Below, piece after piece: positions 22,850-34,569 of a stretch of DNA of 64,000 nucleotides. Every line of letters starts with the position of its first letter. Position 1 is the stretch's first letter. This DNA comes from Nematopogon swammerdamellus (Eukaryota; Arthropoda; Insecta; Lepidoptera; Adelidae): positions 6,903,739 to 6,967,738 of the forward strand of contig OX336340.1 in assembly GCA_946902875.1 (NCBI GenBank), read 5' to 3'. The notes under the pieces were generated by a model. It did not search any database. It saw nothing but the letters and a program-made list of their open reading frames with translations, and was not told where the DNA came from. A program made the translations under genes and the position numbers.

Positions 22850-22967
22850 ATGAAATTAAGGAAAGCACTGACATGGCACCTACTTCAACCGGTGTTATGA
22901 GCTGACTCACGGATGTTATAGTTATAGATGATGTAGCCAACCGTGTCAGATTCCATAAAAAAAAAAA
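22850..22967 (+). repeat. SINE family A 3' fragment
   Basis: gcactgacatggcacctact through gatgtagccaaccgtgtcag and an A-tail; the 5' two thirds are missing. Confidence 0.8.
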
Positions 22968-23239
22968 TTACGTGCCGACGACGACGTGTCGTCGCTTAAC
23001 TACACCGAAAAATTGCCGTTTACATTTATACATTTAAATGTAAATCGGAAATCCGGTGACATTTCACAATATTGTTTAAACAGTGAGCAACATTTTACTA
23101 AATCTAAAAATAATCTGAAATGCATAGTTACCGTTAAATTTCTTAATGGATGCAATGACGTATCAATCAAATAAGCTCTTTGAATGGATGCTATAAAATG
23201 TACCGTTTAAATATTCAAGACCATTGCTTTTTCCATAGC

Positions 23240-23635
23240 TCGCTGAGCGACTTTAAATTTGTGGACAAGACAAAATACGTCGTCGTCGTCAGGTATAATG
23301 CGCGGGACGGATCTCGGCGTGTCGTCGCCGCAGCGGGCGACCCGCCACGCGAATACACTATACAAGTACGGTGCGAGTGCGAGGAAGAACACTGACGAAC
23401 CGCTGCGGCGGCGACACGCCGACATCCGCCCCGCGCATTATAGACGGGTGCACGGAAGAAGGCCACGTACAAGAAAACATAGCGTGGAACGCTCCCCGGC
23501 TAGATGGACTGACGATATGAAAAAGGTAGCCGGGAGTGGATGGATGAGAAGAGCGGAAGACCGCATGTGGCGGCGTGCCTTGGGAGAGACCTCTGTCCAG
23601 CAGTGGACTGATACGTGCTGATGATTGATTGATTT
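23240..23635 (+). pseudogene. RTE-type LINE ORF2 C-terminus with internal foldback
   Basis: The frame ending at 23621 reads ARWTDDMKKVAGSGWMRRAE and then WRRALGETSVQQWTDTC, the C-terminus of lepidopteran RTE LINEs. It is followed by the tgattgattgattt-type tail. Upstream, the stretch 23272-23320 is inverted at 23400-23447, so the normal coding order is disturbed. 5' truncated. Confidence 0.75.
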
Positions 23636-23964
23636 AATATGATCGCCCTCCCTCTAATAAAATTCGGATTCGCGATCCGAATCGCTCACCTCACCAACGA
23701 ACATACATAAATGTGAAGGGCACAGGGGAAGATCGAGCTCAGTCACAAAAAGTAAGCAGGAGAGTGTTTTAAAGCAGCCATTCTAAACCAGTGTGTCGTG
23801 CCGTGCGTGACACACAAGTATGTCGCGAGAATAGATATCAATGGTCGCGAGCATGTCAGGTGTGTCGCGAGAATTTCTAAAAATTTAAAAATTTTGCCCT
23901 TTCGCCCGGTCGCCGCGCTGTCGTGCTTTTTGTACACCGAGAAGCGCTAATATGGTGAAAAGCA

Positions 23965-24278
23965 CAGACGGAATTAGGTAGTTTGGGACAAGTTATTAAA
24001 ACAGTAGTTTCCTTAATAATTACATAAAAGTTCGCCCTGTAAAATCCAGGGTGTTTGGAAAATTTTATGCAGACATGGGCGCGGATCACAAAACTTTGTT
24101 GTATCACACTGAGATTCGTTGGCTCTCGAAAGGAAAAATTCTCAAGAGAGTTTTGGAATTGAATGATGAACTACTGAAATTTTTTAATGAAGAAGCAAAT
24201 GCTCACCCAGAGGCAGAAAATCTCAGTAAGCCTATTTGGTGTGCTAAGCTGGCTTATCTTTCAGAAAAAATTCCATAA
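23965..24278 (+). pseudogene. hAT (ZBED5/Buster-like) transposase fragment
   Basis: The frame reads KVRPVKSRVFGKFYADMGAD and then LLYHTEIRWLSKGKILKRVL, followed by ELNDELLKFFNEE. The HTEVRWLSRGKVLKRV-type block is the signature of hAT transposases of the ZBED5/Buster group, including domesticated ones in vertebrates. Only about 85 residues remain; the N-terminal BED finger and C-terminal dimerisation region are absent, and the frame is broken upstream near 24000. A pseudogene rather than a domesticated gene. Confidence 0.7.
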
Positions 24279-24469
24279 GCTGATCTTGTTAAACACGACC
24301 ATGTAAGGACGCAATGAGACAATAATATATCAGCAAGTGGTAAAATCAATGGGTTCGCGAAAAAAATTATGCTATGGAAATCAGCAGTAGAAGTGGACGT
24401 TTTACGTTTTTACCGTTTTTCCAGCTGCTCTAAGTGCCTCAACTAGCTTGAAAATACATGAAAACAATG

Positions 24470-26211
24470 TTCCTGGACGTAGCTCGGCCTTCGGCCTCGC
24501 CCTCAGTTACGAAGAAGGTTGATGGTCTTTCTGAACGCAGCTCGGCCTTCGGCCTCGCCCTTAGTAGTTACTTACTTTCTTTGAGAAGGTTTATAGTCTT
24601 TCTGATCGCAGATCGGTATTCTGCCTCGCCCTCTTACTTACTTTTACGAGAAGGTTTATCGTCTTCCTGAACGCAGCTCGGCCTTCGGCCTCGCCCTTAA
24701 TTACTTACTTTCTTAGAGATGGTTCATAGTCTTCCAGAACGCAGCTCGGCCTTCGGCCTCGCCCTTAATTACTTACTTTCTTAGAGATGGCTTATCGTCT
24801 TCCTGAACGCAGCTCGGCCTTCGGCCTCGCCCTCAGTTACTTACTTTCTTCGAGAAGGTTTATGGTCTTCCTGAACGCAGCTCGGCCTTCGGCCTCGCCC
24901 TTTGTTACTTACTTTCTTCGAGAAGGTTTATAGTATTCCTGAACGCAGCTCGGCCTTCGGCCTCGCCCTCAGTTGCTTACTTTCTTCGAGAAGGTGTATG
25001 GTCTTCCTGAATGCGGCTCGGCCTTCGGTTTTTTTTAAGAGATTATTTATTGGTAATAATAATGGCAACTGCACTGCGAAATATAGAAGATCTTTTCGAA
25101 AAACAATTCTCAAAGAGGACATTTTCTGAAAAAAACTTTTAATTGATCAAAACGGTCTCCCTTGCCCAAGTTTATCGAATTTGAAGTCTGTACATAAAGA
25201 CAGCAAAAGGGAATATTATGGTCTTTCAGTTTTTGAACTCATTGTGGTAGAAATAAAAACGCGTAAGTTATGAAATTATAAAAAAATCCTTAGCCAGAGC
25301 CGACCAAATACTCAGCCCCAAGAGTCGCTACTGTTAGTTACTTACTTTTTTGAGAAGGTCTATAGTCTTTCTGATCGCAGATCGGTATTCTGCCTCGCCC
25401 TCTTACTTACTTTTACGAGAAGGTTTATCGTCTTCCTGAACGCAGCTCGGCCTTCGGCCTCGCCCTTAATTACTTACTTTCTTGGAGATGGTTTATCGTC
25501 TTCCTGAACGCAGCTCGGCCTTCGGCCTCGCCCTTAATTACTTACTTTCTTAGAGATGGTTTATCGTCTTCCTGAACGCAGCTCGGCCTTCGGCCTCGCC
25601 CTCAGTTACTTACTTTCTTCGAGAAAGTTTATGGTCTTCCAGAACGCAGCTCGGCCTTCGGCCTCGCCCTTTGTTACTCACTTTCTTCGAGAAGGTTTAT
25701 AGTCTTCCTGAACGCAGCTCGGCCCTCGGACTCGCCCTCAGTTGCTTACTTTCTTCGAGAAGGTGTATGGTCTTCCTGAATGTAGCTCGGCCTTCGGCCT
25801 CGCCCTTAATTACTTACTTTCTTAGATAAGGTTTATCGTCTTCCTGAATGCGGCTCGGCCTTCGGACTCGCCCTTTGTTACTTACTTTCTTAGAGAAGGT
25901 TTATAATCTTCCTGAACGCAGCTCGGCCTTCGGCCTCGCTCTCAGTTACTTACTTTCTTCGAGAAGGTTTATTTTCTTTTTAGAATGCAGCTCAGCCTGA
26001 AGCCTCGCCTTTAGTTACTTACTTAATTTGAGAAGGTTTATCGTTTACCTTAACGCAGCTTGGCCTTCGGCCTCGCCCTTAATTGCTTACTTTCTTAGAG
26101 ATGGTTTATCGACTTCCTGAGCGCAACTCGGCCTTCGGCCTCGCCCATAGTTACTTACTGTCTTCTTTGAAATACGAATTTCACGCGAGCGGAGGCGCGG
26201 GCTCAGCTAGT
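24470..26211 (+). repeat. ~69-bp minisatellite array, left (plus) copy
   Basis: Tandem units of about 69 bp, each with the near-palindrome ctcggccttcggcctcgccc, then tacttactttctt and tcgtcttcctgaacgcag. A non-repeat insertion occupies about 25028-25330. The segments on either side of it match each other at a distance of 769 bp (ctgatcgcagatcggtattc at 24604 and 25373), so the array also grew by segmental duplication. It ends at tttcacgcgagcggaggcgc and ctcagctagt, the reversed start of the ACTAGCTGAGCCCG-type repeat. Confidence 0.95.
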
Positions 26212-26329
26212 TTATTATAAAACGGTGCTTTCGTTACTACCAATATTTAACGTAATAAGGGGACAGGTTATTCTAAAATAATAATGATAACGACCCAAAT
26301 ATCGGCACCGAAAACATATTGAATAATAA

Positions 26330-26494
26330 AATGTCATTAGAGTTTTTGACAGTCCTTCCTCTCTTCCGGTCGCCATTGTTGTTGTTGTAATTTTGTAGGT
26401 GAATGTTTGAGTTGACGCTGCTGCGTTTCCCTTTAAATTCCTCATAGCCTTGGCTATCTCAGGGTGCTAACGCGGTCAGAAAGGAGGGTGCAAG
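26330..26494 (+). promoter_or_regulatory. ZMAT2 promoter / 5' UTR region
   Basis: The 165 bp before the ZMAT2 start include cttccggtcgccattgttg (an ETS-like CTTCCGG followed by a GCCAT word) and no TATA box near the ATG, as in many housekeeping promoters. The exact start site cannot be read from sequence. It is hemmed in by the minisatellite array ending at 26211. Confidence 0.4.
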
Positions 26495-29400
26495 ATGACA
26501 GCACGACCGGAAGACCACCGCCGCAAATGGGACCGCGATGAGTTCGAGCGACTCGCGGCCGACCGCCTCCGGGCTGAACTCGACGAAGAAGAACGCTCCA
26601 AGAAGAAAGGTCCATACAATTTTTTTTTATCTTTACCTATATCGCCGCAGCGCAGCACTTCTCCTCGAAATCGCTTACCGCGTGACACGAGACTAGCCAA
26701 ATTAACCTGTTGGCTTCCAGGGTTATAATAATGCTCTCCTAGAGTTCCAGGTGTGTTAAAGGATGGTTACAGGTGCGCGACCCTGAGCGCCGACCTTGAC
26801 AAAACTCAAATATTTTGTAAAATAATGAAGTCAGATCAATAAACTCTATTCGCACTAATAGCCAATGAAATTACGATTACCAATAAAATTATGTAAAACA
26901 AGTGAGGATTCACTTATTTACAAGCACAGAAATTAATTAAATTATTTGTGATGTTGAAGTGTTGTTGCACTGTGTTTTATGAGAAGCGCTAGGATTTTTA
27001 ACCATACATTTGGGTTTCTAACGCATTTTACTAAGAAAAGTTCACCGAAACAGCACTAGACGAATATTTTGGATGCCGCCGACCGTACCCCGGGTGGGAC
27101 CGACGGAAGCGAGCACGATGTAGAAGGATCAGGTGGCGCGCGGGACCATCGAAACACAACCGGTTAATATAAAACTGTGTCCGCAGGGCCGCCAGTGAAG
27201 CGTGAACTGCTAAAGCAGCGCGACTACAAAGTGGACCTCGACTCAAAGCTCGGCAAGTCTGTGGTAATCAACAAGAACACACCGACGTCGCAGTCCGGCG
27301 GCTATTACTGCAATGTGTGTGACTGCGTTGTCAAGGACTCAATCAACTTCCTGGATCACATCAACGGGAAGAAACATCAGAGGAATCTCGGCATGTCCAT
27401 GAAGGTTGAGAGGAGCAGTTTGGATCAGGTGTGTTTTTTATTTATTTTTAACCTTACATCACCTACTACAACAGTGCTACTCAAAATGTTTCGTGTGGCG
27501 GACCGGCAATCTCAAACCTTTTTGCGTGATGGACGGACAATTTTTTTTCTATTGTTACCTAGCTAGGGGCCAGCTTTAGTACTTATGGGGTACTAGCTGA
27601 GCCCGCGGCTTCGCTCGCGTGAAATTCGTATTTTAAAGGAGACAGTAAGTAACTATGGGCGAGGCCGAAGGCCGAGCTGCGTTCAGGAAGCCGATAAACC
27701 ATCTCTAAGAAAGTAAGTACCTTCTCAAATAAAGTAAATAACTAACGGCGAGCATTCGGGCTGAACTGTATTCTAGACAGAAAATAAACCTTCTCGAAGA
27801 AAGTTAGTAACTGAGGGTGAGGCCTAAGGCCGAGCTGCGTTCAGGACGACGATAAACCATCTCTAAGAAAGTAAGTAATTAAGGGCGAGGCCGAAGGCCG
27901 AGCTGCGTTCAGGAGGACGATAAACCTTCTCGAAAAAGTAAGTAACTGAGGGCGAGGCAGAATGCCGACTTGCGTTCAGAAAGACTATAAACTTTCTCAA
28001 ATAAAGTAAGTAACTAAGGGCGAGGCCGAAGGCCGAGCTGCGTTCAGGAAGACCATGAACCTTCTCGAAGACAGTAAGTAACTGAGGGCGAGGCCGAAGG
28101 TCGAGGTGCGTTCAGGAAGACTATAAACCATCTCGAAGAAAGGAAGTAACTAAGGGCGAGGCCGAAGGCCGAGCTGCGTTCAGGAACACTATAAACCTTC
28201 TCGAAGAAAGTAAGTAACTGAGGGCGAGACCGAAGGCCGAGCTACGTTCAGGAAGACTATAAACCTTCTCGAAGAAAGTAAGTAACAAAGGGCGAGGCCG
28301 AAGGCCGAGCTGCGTTCAGAAAGACGATGAATCTTCTCGAATACAGTAAGTAACTGAGGGCGAGGCCGAAGGCCGAGCTGCGTTCAGGAAGGCGATACAC
28401 CTTATCTAAGAAAGCAAGTAATTAAGGGCGAGGCCGAAGGCCGAGCTACGTTCAGGAAGACCATAAACCTTCTCTAAGAAAGTAAGTAACTGAGAGCGAG
28501 GCCGAAGGCCGAGCTACGTTCAGGAAGACCACAAACCTTCTCAAATAAAGTAAGTAACTAAGGGCAAGGCCGAAGGCCGAGCTGCGTTCAGAAAGACTAT
28601 AAACCTTCTCAAAGAAAGTAAGTAACAAAGGGCGAGGCCGAAGGCCGAGCTGCGTTCAGGAAGACGATAAACCTTATCTAAGAAAGTAAGTAATTAAGGG
28701 CGAGGCCGAAGGCCGAGCTACGTTCAGGAAGACGATAAAACTTATCGAAGAAAGTAAGTAACTGAGGGCGAGGCCGAAAGCCGAGCTTCGTTCAGGAAGA
28801 CTATAAACCTTCTCGAAGAAAGTAAGTAACTGAGGGCGAGGCCGAAGGCCGAGCTGCGTTCAGGAAGACCATAAACCTTCTCGAAGAAAGTAAGTAACTA
28901 AGGGTGAGGCGGAAGGCTGACCTGCGTTCAGGAAGGCTATAAACCATCTCGAAGAAAGTAAGTAACTGAGGGTGAGGCCGAAGGCTATAAACCATCTCAG
29001 TGAAAGTAAGTATAAACTATGGGTGAAGCCAAAGGCCGATCTGCGTTTAGGAAGAGGATAAACCTTCTAGATCAAAGTAAGTAACTATGGGCGAGGCTGA
29101 AGGCCGAGCTGCGTTTAGGTAAACGTTAAACCTTCTTAAATAAATTAAGTAGCTAAAGGCGAGGCTTCAGGCTAATCTGCATTCTGGAATACAGTAAAGC
29201 TTCTCGAAGAAAGTACCTACGTAACTAAGGGCGAGGCCACTGGCACCCCCAATTCCCCCCCCCCCCCCCCCCCCCCCCCTTTAAAATTTGACAGCCAAAA
29301 ACCCTGAAACACGTCTTTCGTGATTTATTCTCAGCAGCTGTAATTCATATTTTCATGTTTCTAACTTCAAATAACAAAGACTTTCATACAAAGTCGTCGT

Positions 29401-32155
29401 CCCCATCTCCCCCCCTTAAAGTTGTAATTTCCAAAAATCCTTAACGGATGCTTAAGTTATGAAATAAACCTATGTTCCAAATTTCAGCTTTCTAGACTTA
29501 GTACTTTTGGCTGTGCGTTGATAGATCAGTCGGTCAGGACAAACAATTTTATAAGTATAGATGTCTACTCTTCTATTCGTCTCTTCTACTAAAAGCATCT
29601 ATCTACACCAACGCAACGCAACAGAACTGCTAACGCCATCTATTACGACCATTAGACACTAAATTCCGTCTTCTTTGATACTGCTCAACCCTAAGGCTAT
29701 TTAACTTTATGGTATATAGCCTATAGTGAGCCTGAAGAACTACTCTTTACATTGATGTAAACCGTATCAAAATCTGTTAAGTGGTTCCGAGTTTACCTCA
29801 AACATACATACATACGTGCAAACAGACGTTTCCTTTTATAGGAAGTATAGATAGAGAAAAGAAGATAAAGATTAAATTATCCCTCCTTCCCCTCTCCCCG
29901 CGGAGCCCTCCCCCCTACCTCAACCCCTCTCTTCAAAGCCACCCCCAGTACGGATAAAATTATTTAAAATAATTTAAAATCCTAAAATCTAATTTTGAAA
30001 TCATCCCCTATTTTAATTTAAGGGTTGATTTAGCAAAAACGCTGAAACACGTAATTCTTTATTTTATACCAAAAGCCTAAATGTGAATTTTCATATCCCT
30101 AACTTGAGAAATTATGGGTTCCCCATACAATCTTTCATCCCCTATTTCACCCCGTTAAGGGTTGTTATTTTGAGACAAAAGGTAGCCTATGTTCTTCCTC
30201 AGGATGCAATTCATCTCCGCACAAAATTTTATAAAATCCTAAAATCTAATTTTGAAATCAACCCCTATTTTAATTTAAGGGTTGATTTAGCAAAAACGCT
30301 GAAACACGTATTTCTTTATTTCATACCAAAAGCGCAAATATAAATTGTCATATCCCTAACTTAAGAAATGCTGAGTTCCCCATACAAACTTTCATCCCCT
30401 ATTTCACCCCCTTAAGGGTTGTTTTTTGAGACAAAAAGTAGCCTATGTCCGTCCTCAGGGTGCAATTAATCTCCGTGCAATATTTTATCGAAATCTGTTC
30501 AGCGGTTTAGGCGTGAAAAGGTAACAGACAGACAGACAGACAGACAACAGAGTTACTTTCGAATTTATAATATTAGTATGGATTAAAACAAGTTATGTTT
30601 TAAGTGTTTACAGTTTTATTAAAATTTAATATAAACATACACAACTTATCACGAGCCTGTTTTATGGACTCTTGCTCCATCACACTTTAGCGAACTAGGT
30701 GCAATTTGAGTACTTCTCTTTGGTCGGGCCGGCTACAATGAACTGGATGGAAAACACAAATTTTCATAGCCGTTGGACGGTCCTTACTTCAGTGTGATAG
30801 TACCATTCGGAAAACCTTCGGGCTTCGCCGAACACTACCGCCCGGATGTGTTCGTTGAAGCCATGAAGTGCAATGTTCGTTACTTGAGATCAATGGTCAG
30901 ACGGTCGCCCAATGCTAGCATGGTCTACCAGTGGTACCTTACAACCTGTGCCATATCCTTCCCGAACAAGTGTGAAAATAAAAATCTTGTCAAGTGCGAA
31001 CATTTTTCACAAAGAGCGTACCGTAGCCATCTTCTTCTTGTACGAATTTCTGATATAAACTTCAAAAAATAGTTTTCATGGCGTAAGACTAAATTTACTA
31101 GGTATATTACTTGATAATTTTTTTTTAGATTTATTGAGCTTTGCGTTTCATAGTAATTTCTTCGGACACCGCATGTGACAAACGGACAGACGGATGGTAG
31201 ATGGTATGCAGACTTGCACGGTGAGCATCAATTGACACTCCCGTGTTTATGTTACTAACTTCTCATTTGAGTAGATCCTGTGGAGCTTTTCTAAACGAAA
31301 GTTGAAGTAAATTTACTTCTATTAACGAAATGGTTGATGATTCCAGGTGAAAGCGCGATTCCAGCTGAACAAGCGCAAGATGGAGGCGAAGCAGCGCGAG
31401 TACGAGCTGGACACCAGACTGCAGGAGGCCGCCGAGGAGGAGGCTCGCATCAAGGTACAGCGTGTACTATTGCTTATTCCATGCAGAGTGCTCGGAGGAG
31501 CTGATTGAGGCAATCCTGCTGTCCCCTTTCCACCTCCTCACCAAGCGCACTGGAAATGCTGGACTTACCTTCAGAACCAGTAAACTCTGGAACACTCTCT
31601 CTGCCCATATATTCCCCCCAAGTACAGGATCGATCCTAATGTGTTTAGTTAGGCAGCTGTTTGCCAGCTTTGTTGAAATAATACAAATAAATAGTATATA
31701 GTACTTATGTATTGTTTGTTTGTAGTATGTATACGCCGTTTGAATTTTATGTATTGTATAAATAGGTACTTAGTGTTATATGTATGTTTATAAAACATAT
31801 AATCCTCCTCCTTTTCACTTGCACTACCCATACTTGTTAATTTTATTCATCACCCAAATTTGACTGGGAGAAATCACTTGCAGTGATAAGTCTGCCTGTA
31901 TTTCTTAAATTTATTTCTGTATTTACCGCACTCCTATACTTCTTGTTGGTTTTCGTGTACTGTTCTTCTTTCAATTGCAATAAAAAGTGTATATTCTTTT
32001 AAATGAAAAAACTCAATTTTCAGGAGCTGCGCCGCGAGCGTCGTCGTGACAAGAAACGTAAGCTGCAGGAGGAAGAAGAGCAAGAACCGGTCGGCACTCA
32101 GAACGAACTCGCTCAGATAATGGGCTTCTCGGGGTTCGGCGGCCCGAAGAAGTGA
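26495..32155 (+). CDS. ZMAT2: ZMAT2, U1-type zinc-finger spliceosome protein
   Basis: Four exons join in frame: 26495-26609, 27187-27428, 31347-31454 and 32024-32155 (597 nt, 198 aa plus stop). All have GT-AG junctions. The product matches ZMAT2 (Snu23 family) nearly throughout: [15 protein letters not shown] near the N-terminus, [20 protein letters not shown] at about 42-61, a matrin/U1-type C2H2 finger with C80, C83, H96 and H102 ([20 protein letters not shown]), then [14 protein letters not shown] charged helical region follows, and the C-terminus is [11 protein letters not shown]. Length equals the family norm (about 199 in human). Snu23/ZMAT2 is a component of the U4/U6.U5 tri-snRNP and precatalytic spliceosome, acting in the nucleus in 5' splice-site activation. 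Intron 2 (3.9 kb) holds a minisatellite array and intron 3 a LINE piece starting a few bases after the donor. Neither damages the reading frame. Confidence 0.96.
27650..29240 (-). repeat. ~69-bp minisatellite array, right (minus) copy
   Basis: Same unit as the left array but in reverse complement: gggcgaggccgaaggccgag, ctgcgttcaggaagac, ataaaccttctcgaagaaag taagtaact. About 23 units with scattered substitutions. Flanking sequence (gcttcgctcgcgtgaaattc) is the reverse complement of the left array's flank, so the two arrays are inverted copies of one element. Confidence 0.95.
29255..29279 (+). repeat. poly(C) tract
   Basis: 25 consecutive C just after the minisatellite array, in ZMAT2 intron 2. 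Confidence 0.95.
30660..30800 (-). repeat. degenerate SINE family A fragment
   Basis: Reverse-complement resemblance to the family A middle: ggccggctacaatgaactgg, atggaaaacaca and catagccgttggacggtcc. Strongly mutated and without tail. Confidence 0.45.
31462..31640 (+). pseudogene. non-LTR fragment in ZMAT2 intron 3
   Basis: Encodes [16 protein letters not shown] and then [20 protein letters not shown], a decayed piece of the element at 42968-44200 (compare CSEELFNAIPASPFHL). It starts about eight bases after the exon 3 donor (aaggtacag). Confidence 0.75.
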
Positions 32156-32489
32156 TCACCGCTCCTTCCGTTACATTTGTCATATTTTTACATTTTACAA
32201 GTCGACATTGTTAAGCTCTAGTTAAAATACAACTGTAGAACGTAGTCACATTGACACGTACAGCCACAGTACCTTCAAAGTGAGCGTTCCAACGTATGAC
32301 ACCAAATTTGTTCATACAAAATTGTGTTAGTATTCAACTGTATTGCTGCAACAGTAACTTTTTTGAAAATAACTCCTCTGGTGACATTATCCGAAGGAAA
32401 GTTAGCGTGACAGTGGGAAACAGGCTGCATACAATTATAAAGGAAATACGTTGTCGAGTGGCGTATCATCCGCTTCTATGTTTGCTTAT

Positions 32490-32750
32490 AAGTCACTAAC
32501 TGCACGATTCTCTAAATCGTTCTTGTGCCGCACTGCAAAGGTGTGGAACGGGCTCCCAGGAAATATCTTCCCCCACTCCTACAATCCACAGATCTTCAAA
32601 TCGCGGGTTAATAGCCTTTCCCCAGCAACATTAGTCCACCTCCAAGCCGGACTGGCACCTCCTCGGGGGTGAAATTGGCTGCGCCTGAGGTTGCGACCTC
32701 GGACAGAGCCACCCAGTTCGGTAGCAATAAAAAAAAAAAAAAAAAAAAAA
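32490..32750 (+). pseudogene. non-LTR 3' fragment (family L3), second copy
   Basis: Repeats the 20730-20965 segment: SFLCRTAKVWNGLPGNIFPH, the same short 3' UTR and a 22-base A-tail. It starts just after actgcacgattctc and lies about 340 bp past the ZMAT2 stop, possibly within or just after its 3' UTR. Confidence 0.8.
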
Positions 32751-33239
32751 GTCAAGAACCACTCAATCAATTTGCACATTGTTTTCATTGTCGTTTTCTG
32801 ACACACCTAAGAATGGTTATTGTTTGGATTGCTGTTTAATTTTACCTATTTTCCACAAAATCTTGTTTTGTATTGTCGCCAGACCCAAGTATTTGACGGA
32901 CCGATGTAACGGTTCATTTGATCAAACTGAATTCTCAGTGTTGACGGATCTCAGACTTCAGACGCCGAAAGGACAGACATAAATACACGAGCGGCTTAAA
33001 CGGTCCATCATGCATGTCGGACGATCATCCATCATGCATGCATGACAGATGTCATGAACAAACAGTGTAATAATCAAATGTGAAAAGTTTTGTATGTGCT
33101 AATTCCTTTAAAGACCACACAGGCAAATTATAATAGATTACATTCAGCAATGAAGCCGAATTCTGATAATGTGAAGTTGCACGCAGCCATCTCTTCACCT
33201 AATGTCTTCTCCTCGCTATTCTTCTGCAGTTTTCCAGTC
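32751..33239. other. no gene recognised
   Basis: AT-rich intergenic DNA; a few catgcatg words near 33010-33050 only. Confidence 0.35.
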
Positions 33240-33440
33240 TTATTGTTCTTCGGTAGAAAACTTGTGGATTCTCGTTGAAACTGCCCTTATGATGGAGATC
33301 TGCGTTTTTGTTTTCAACCATCCCGCGATGTGTGAGTAAGGCTTCTGCCATTTGTCGGCTAGTTTGGTTGCTGTTCGTTTTATAAAAGTATTATATTCCA
33401 TACGAACGGCACCATCGCAAGCTTTTACTATCGTCAGCAT
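33240..33440 (-). pseudogene. transposon-like ORF fragment
   Basis: Minus-strand open frame containing TATKLADKWQKPYSHIAGWL and KTKTQISIIRAVSTRIH. The KW(x)KPYS(x)(x)(x)GW(x)(x)(x)(x)(x)SIIRA pattern resembles a block seen at the end of some animal transposon or retroelement proteins; I cannot name the family. Only ~65 residues, no neighbouring domain. Confidence 0.3.
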
Positions 33441-33814
33441 TTGCTATGCCAATTCCTTCAATGGTTGTTTGACTAAATCCTAACATTATGAGATTTATTT
33501 ACTATCTTAACTTTTTGTATCTGGGGGCACGGCAGTACCCCCGCCAAGTCGAGCAAACACAGCCGTACCATCCTTTTCTCGAAGCAACTCCGGGTACTTT
33601 TGGCCGGGTACTTTCCTAAATGTGGTTTAGAACCTAAATGAGAAATGGATATTATGAATATCTGGGGTGCAAGCATGTTTTGTAAGTTACCGGAGCCGGA
33701 TGAAAGGAAAATGTTGTCTGTACCAAAAGTTACTCCTAAAATGCAATATCCACACACCAAGTAACCAGAAAATATGTATTCTTATTTCTCTCTCTCTAAA
33801 TATAACAAAGGAAA

Positions 33815-34565
33815 AAACCGACCAAGTGCGAGTCGAATTCGCCCACCGAGGGTTCCGTATCGCCATGTCATGATCAGCGCCACTCACGCCATCTATGGCG
33901 TGTTTTATGAAATGCTTCATATTAGTTAAAATGCTTCATACTGTTTTCGGTAGATGGCGCGCATACACTTTTTAGTTTCTTGTATGGGGACCCCGTGAAT
34001 TTTTTACTTTTTTTCTTTTAATTATTTTTTTTATGTAAACCAGCATGGGTGGCTGTGCCGAGAGACCAATGGTGCAGTCGACAGAGCCAAAATCACTTCT
34101 CCTCGCGAAAGCACGCTCAGTTATGTGCCATGCCAGCAGATTTGCGGACTGTTGCTAGGCTGTCTAGCCCGTTAATACGACGCTTGAAGGTTAAAGGATT
34201 CAGGAAATACACTCGCCGGAAGAGAGTTCCACACTCTAGCGGTGCGACAAAGAAACGATTTAGAGAACCGATGGTTTATCAAAAGCCCAATGTCAACAAC
34301 CAAAGGGTGCTGAGTCTCTCTGCGACGAGTCATGCGGAGATAGGACAGGGTGGCAGGGAATAAGAGATGCTACTTCCACAGAGCAGTGTCCGTGATAGTA
34401 TCTGTAAAACAGACTAAGCAAACCCACTTGTTGTTATATCGGCCATAATAACACATATTCTGTGAAAATTTCAAGTGGCTACCTGTTCAAGAGATACAGC
34501 CCTCGGACAGACGGACAGATGGCGTAGTCGTAGTAATAGGGTCCCGTACGACGGAACCCTAAAAA
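33815..34565 (+). repeat. GAGGGTTCCGTA-type high-copy repeat, interrupted
   Basis: Starts aaaccgaccaagtgcgagtc and gcccaccgagggttccgtat and ends taatagggtcccgtacgacg gaaccctaaaaa. A LINE 3' fragment (34028-34375) is inserted in it. Confidence 0.65.
34028..34375 (-). pseudogene. non-LTR 3' fragment (family L2)
   Basis: A T-run then reverse complement of the L2 3' end found at 58140-58335 (tgtaaaccagcatgggtggc, gagagaccaatggtgcagtc, gcgtcgtattaacggg in reverse). It continues into coding sequence for the RT C-terminus, corresponding to 57720-57840. Poly(A) side is at 34028. Confidence 0.7.
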
Positions 34566-34569
34566 TCAC

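Larger units (their letters stand above)
27592..30578 (+). mobile_element. ACTAGCTGAGCCCG-type repeat containing a minisatellite
   Basis: Begins actagctgagcccgcggctt at 27592 and ends acttt cgaatttataatattagt at about 30578, the two characteristic ends of a high-copy lepidopteran element; the ends themselves are ACTA...TAGT. Inside are the ~69-bp array (27650-29240), a C25 tract, two tandem copies of a ~257-bp segment (about 29960-30480) and a cagacagacag tract. No protein is encoded. It occupies most of ZMAT2 intron 2. Confidence 0.7.

Noticed and set aside
23965..24278. Domesticated ZBED5-like gene
   Set aside because: Only ~85 codons with broken upstream frame and no flanking domain; treated as a transposase relic.
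24458..25129. Open frames within the minisatellite arrays (also 28801-28995)
   Set aside because: They are by-products of the repeat unit; the translated text repeats with the unit and has no start or splice support.
24470..26205. CRISPR-like direct repeats with spacers
   Set aside because: The units are contiguous ~69-bp tandem repeats with no unique spacers, in a eukaryotic genome.
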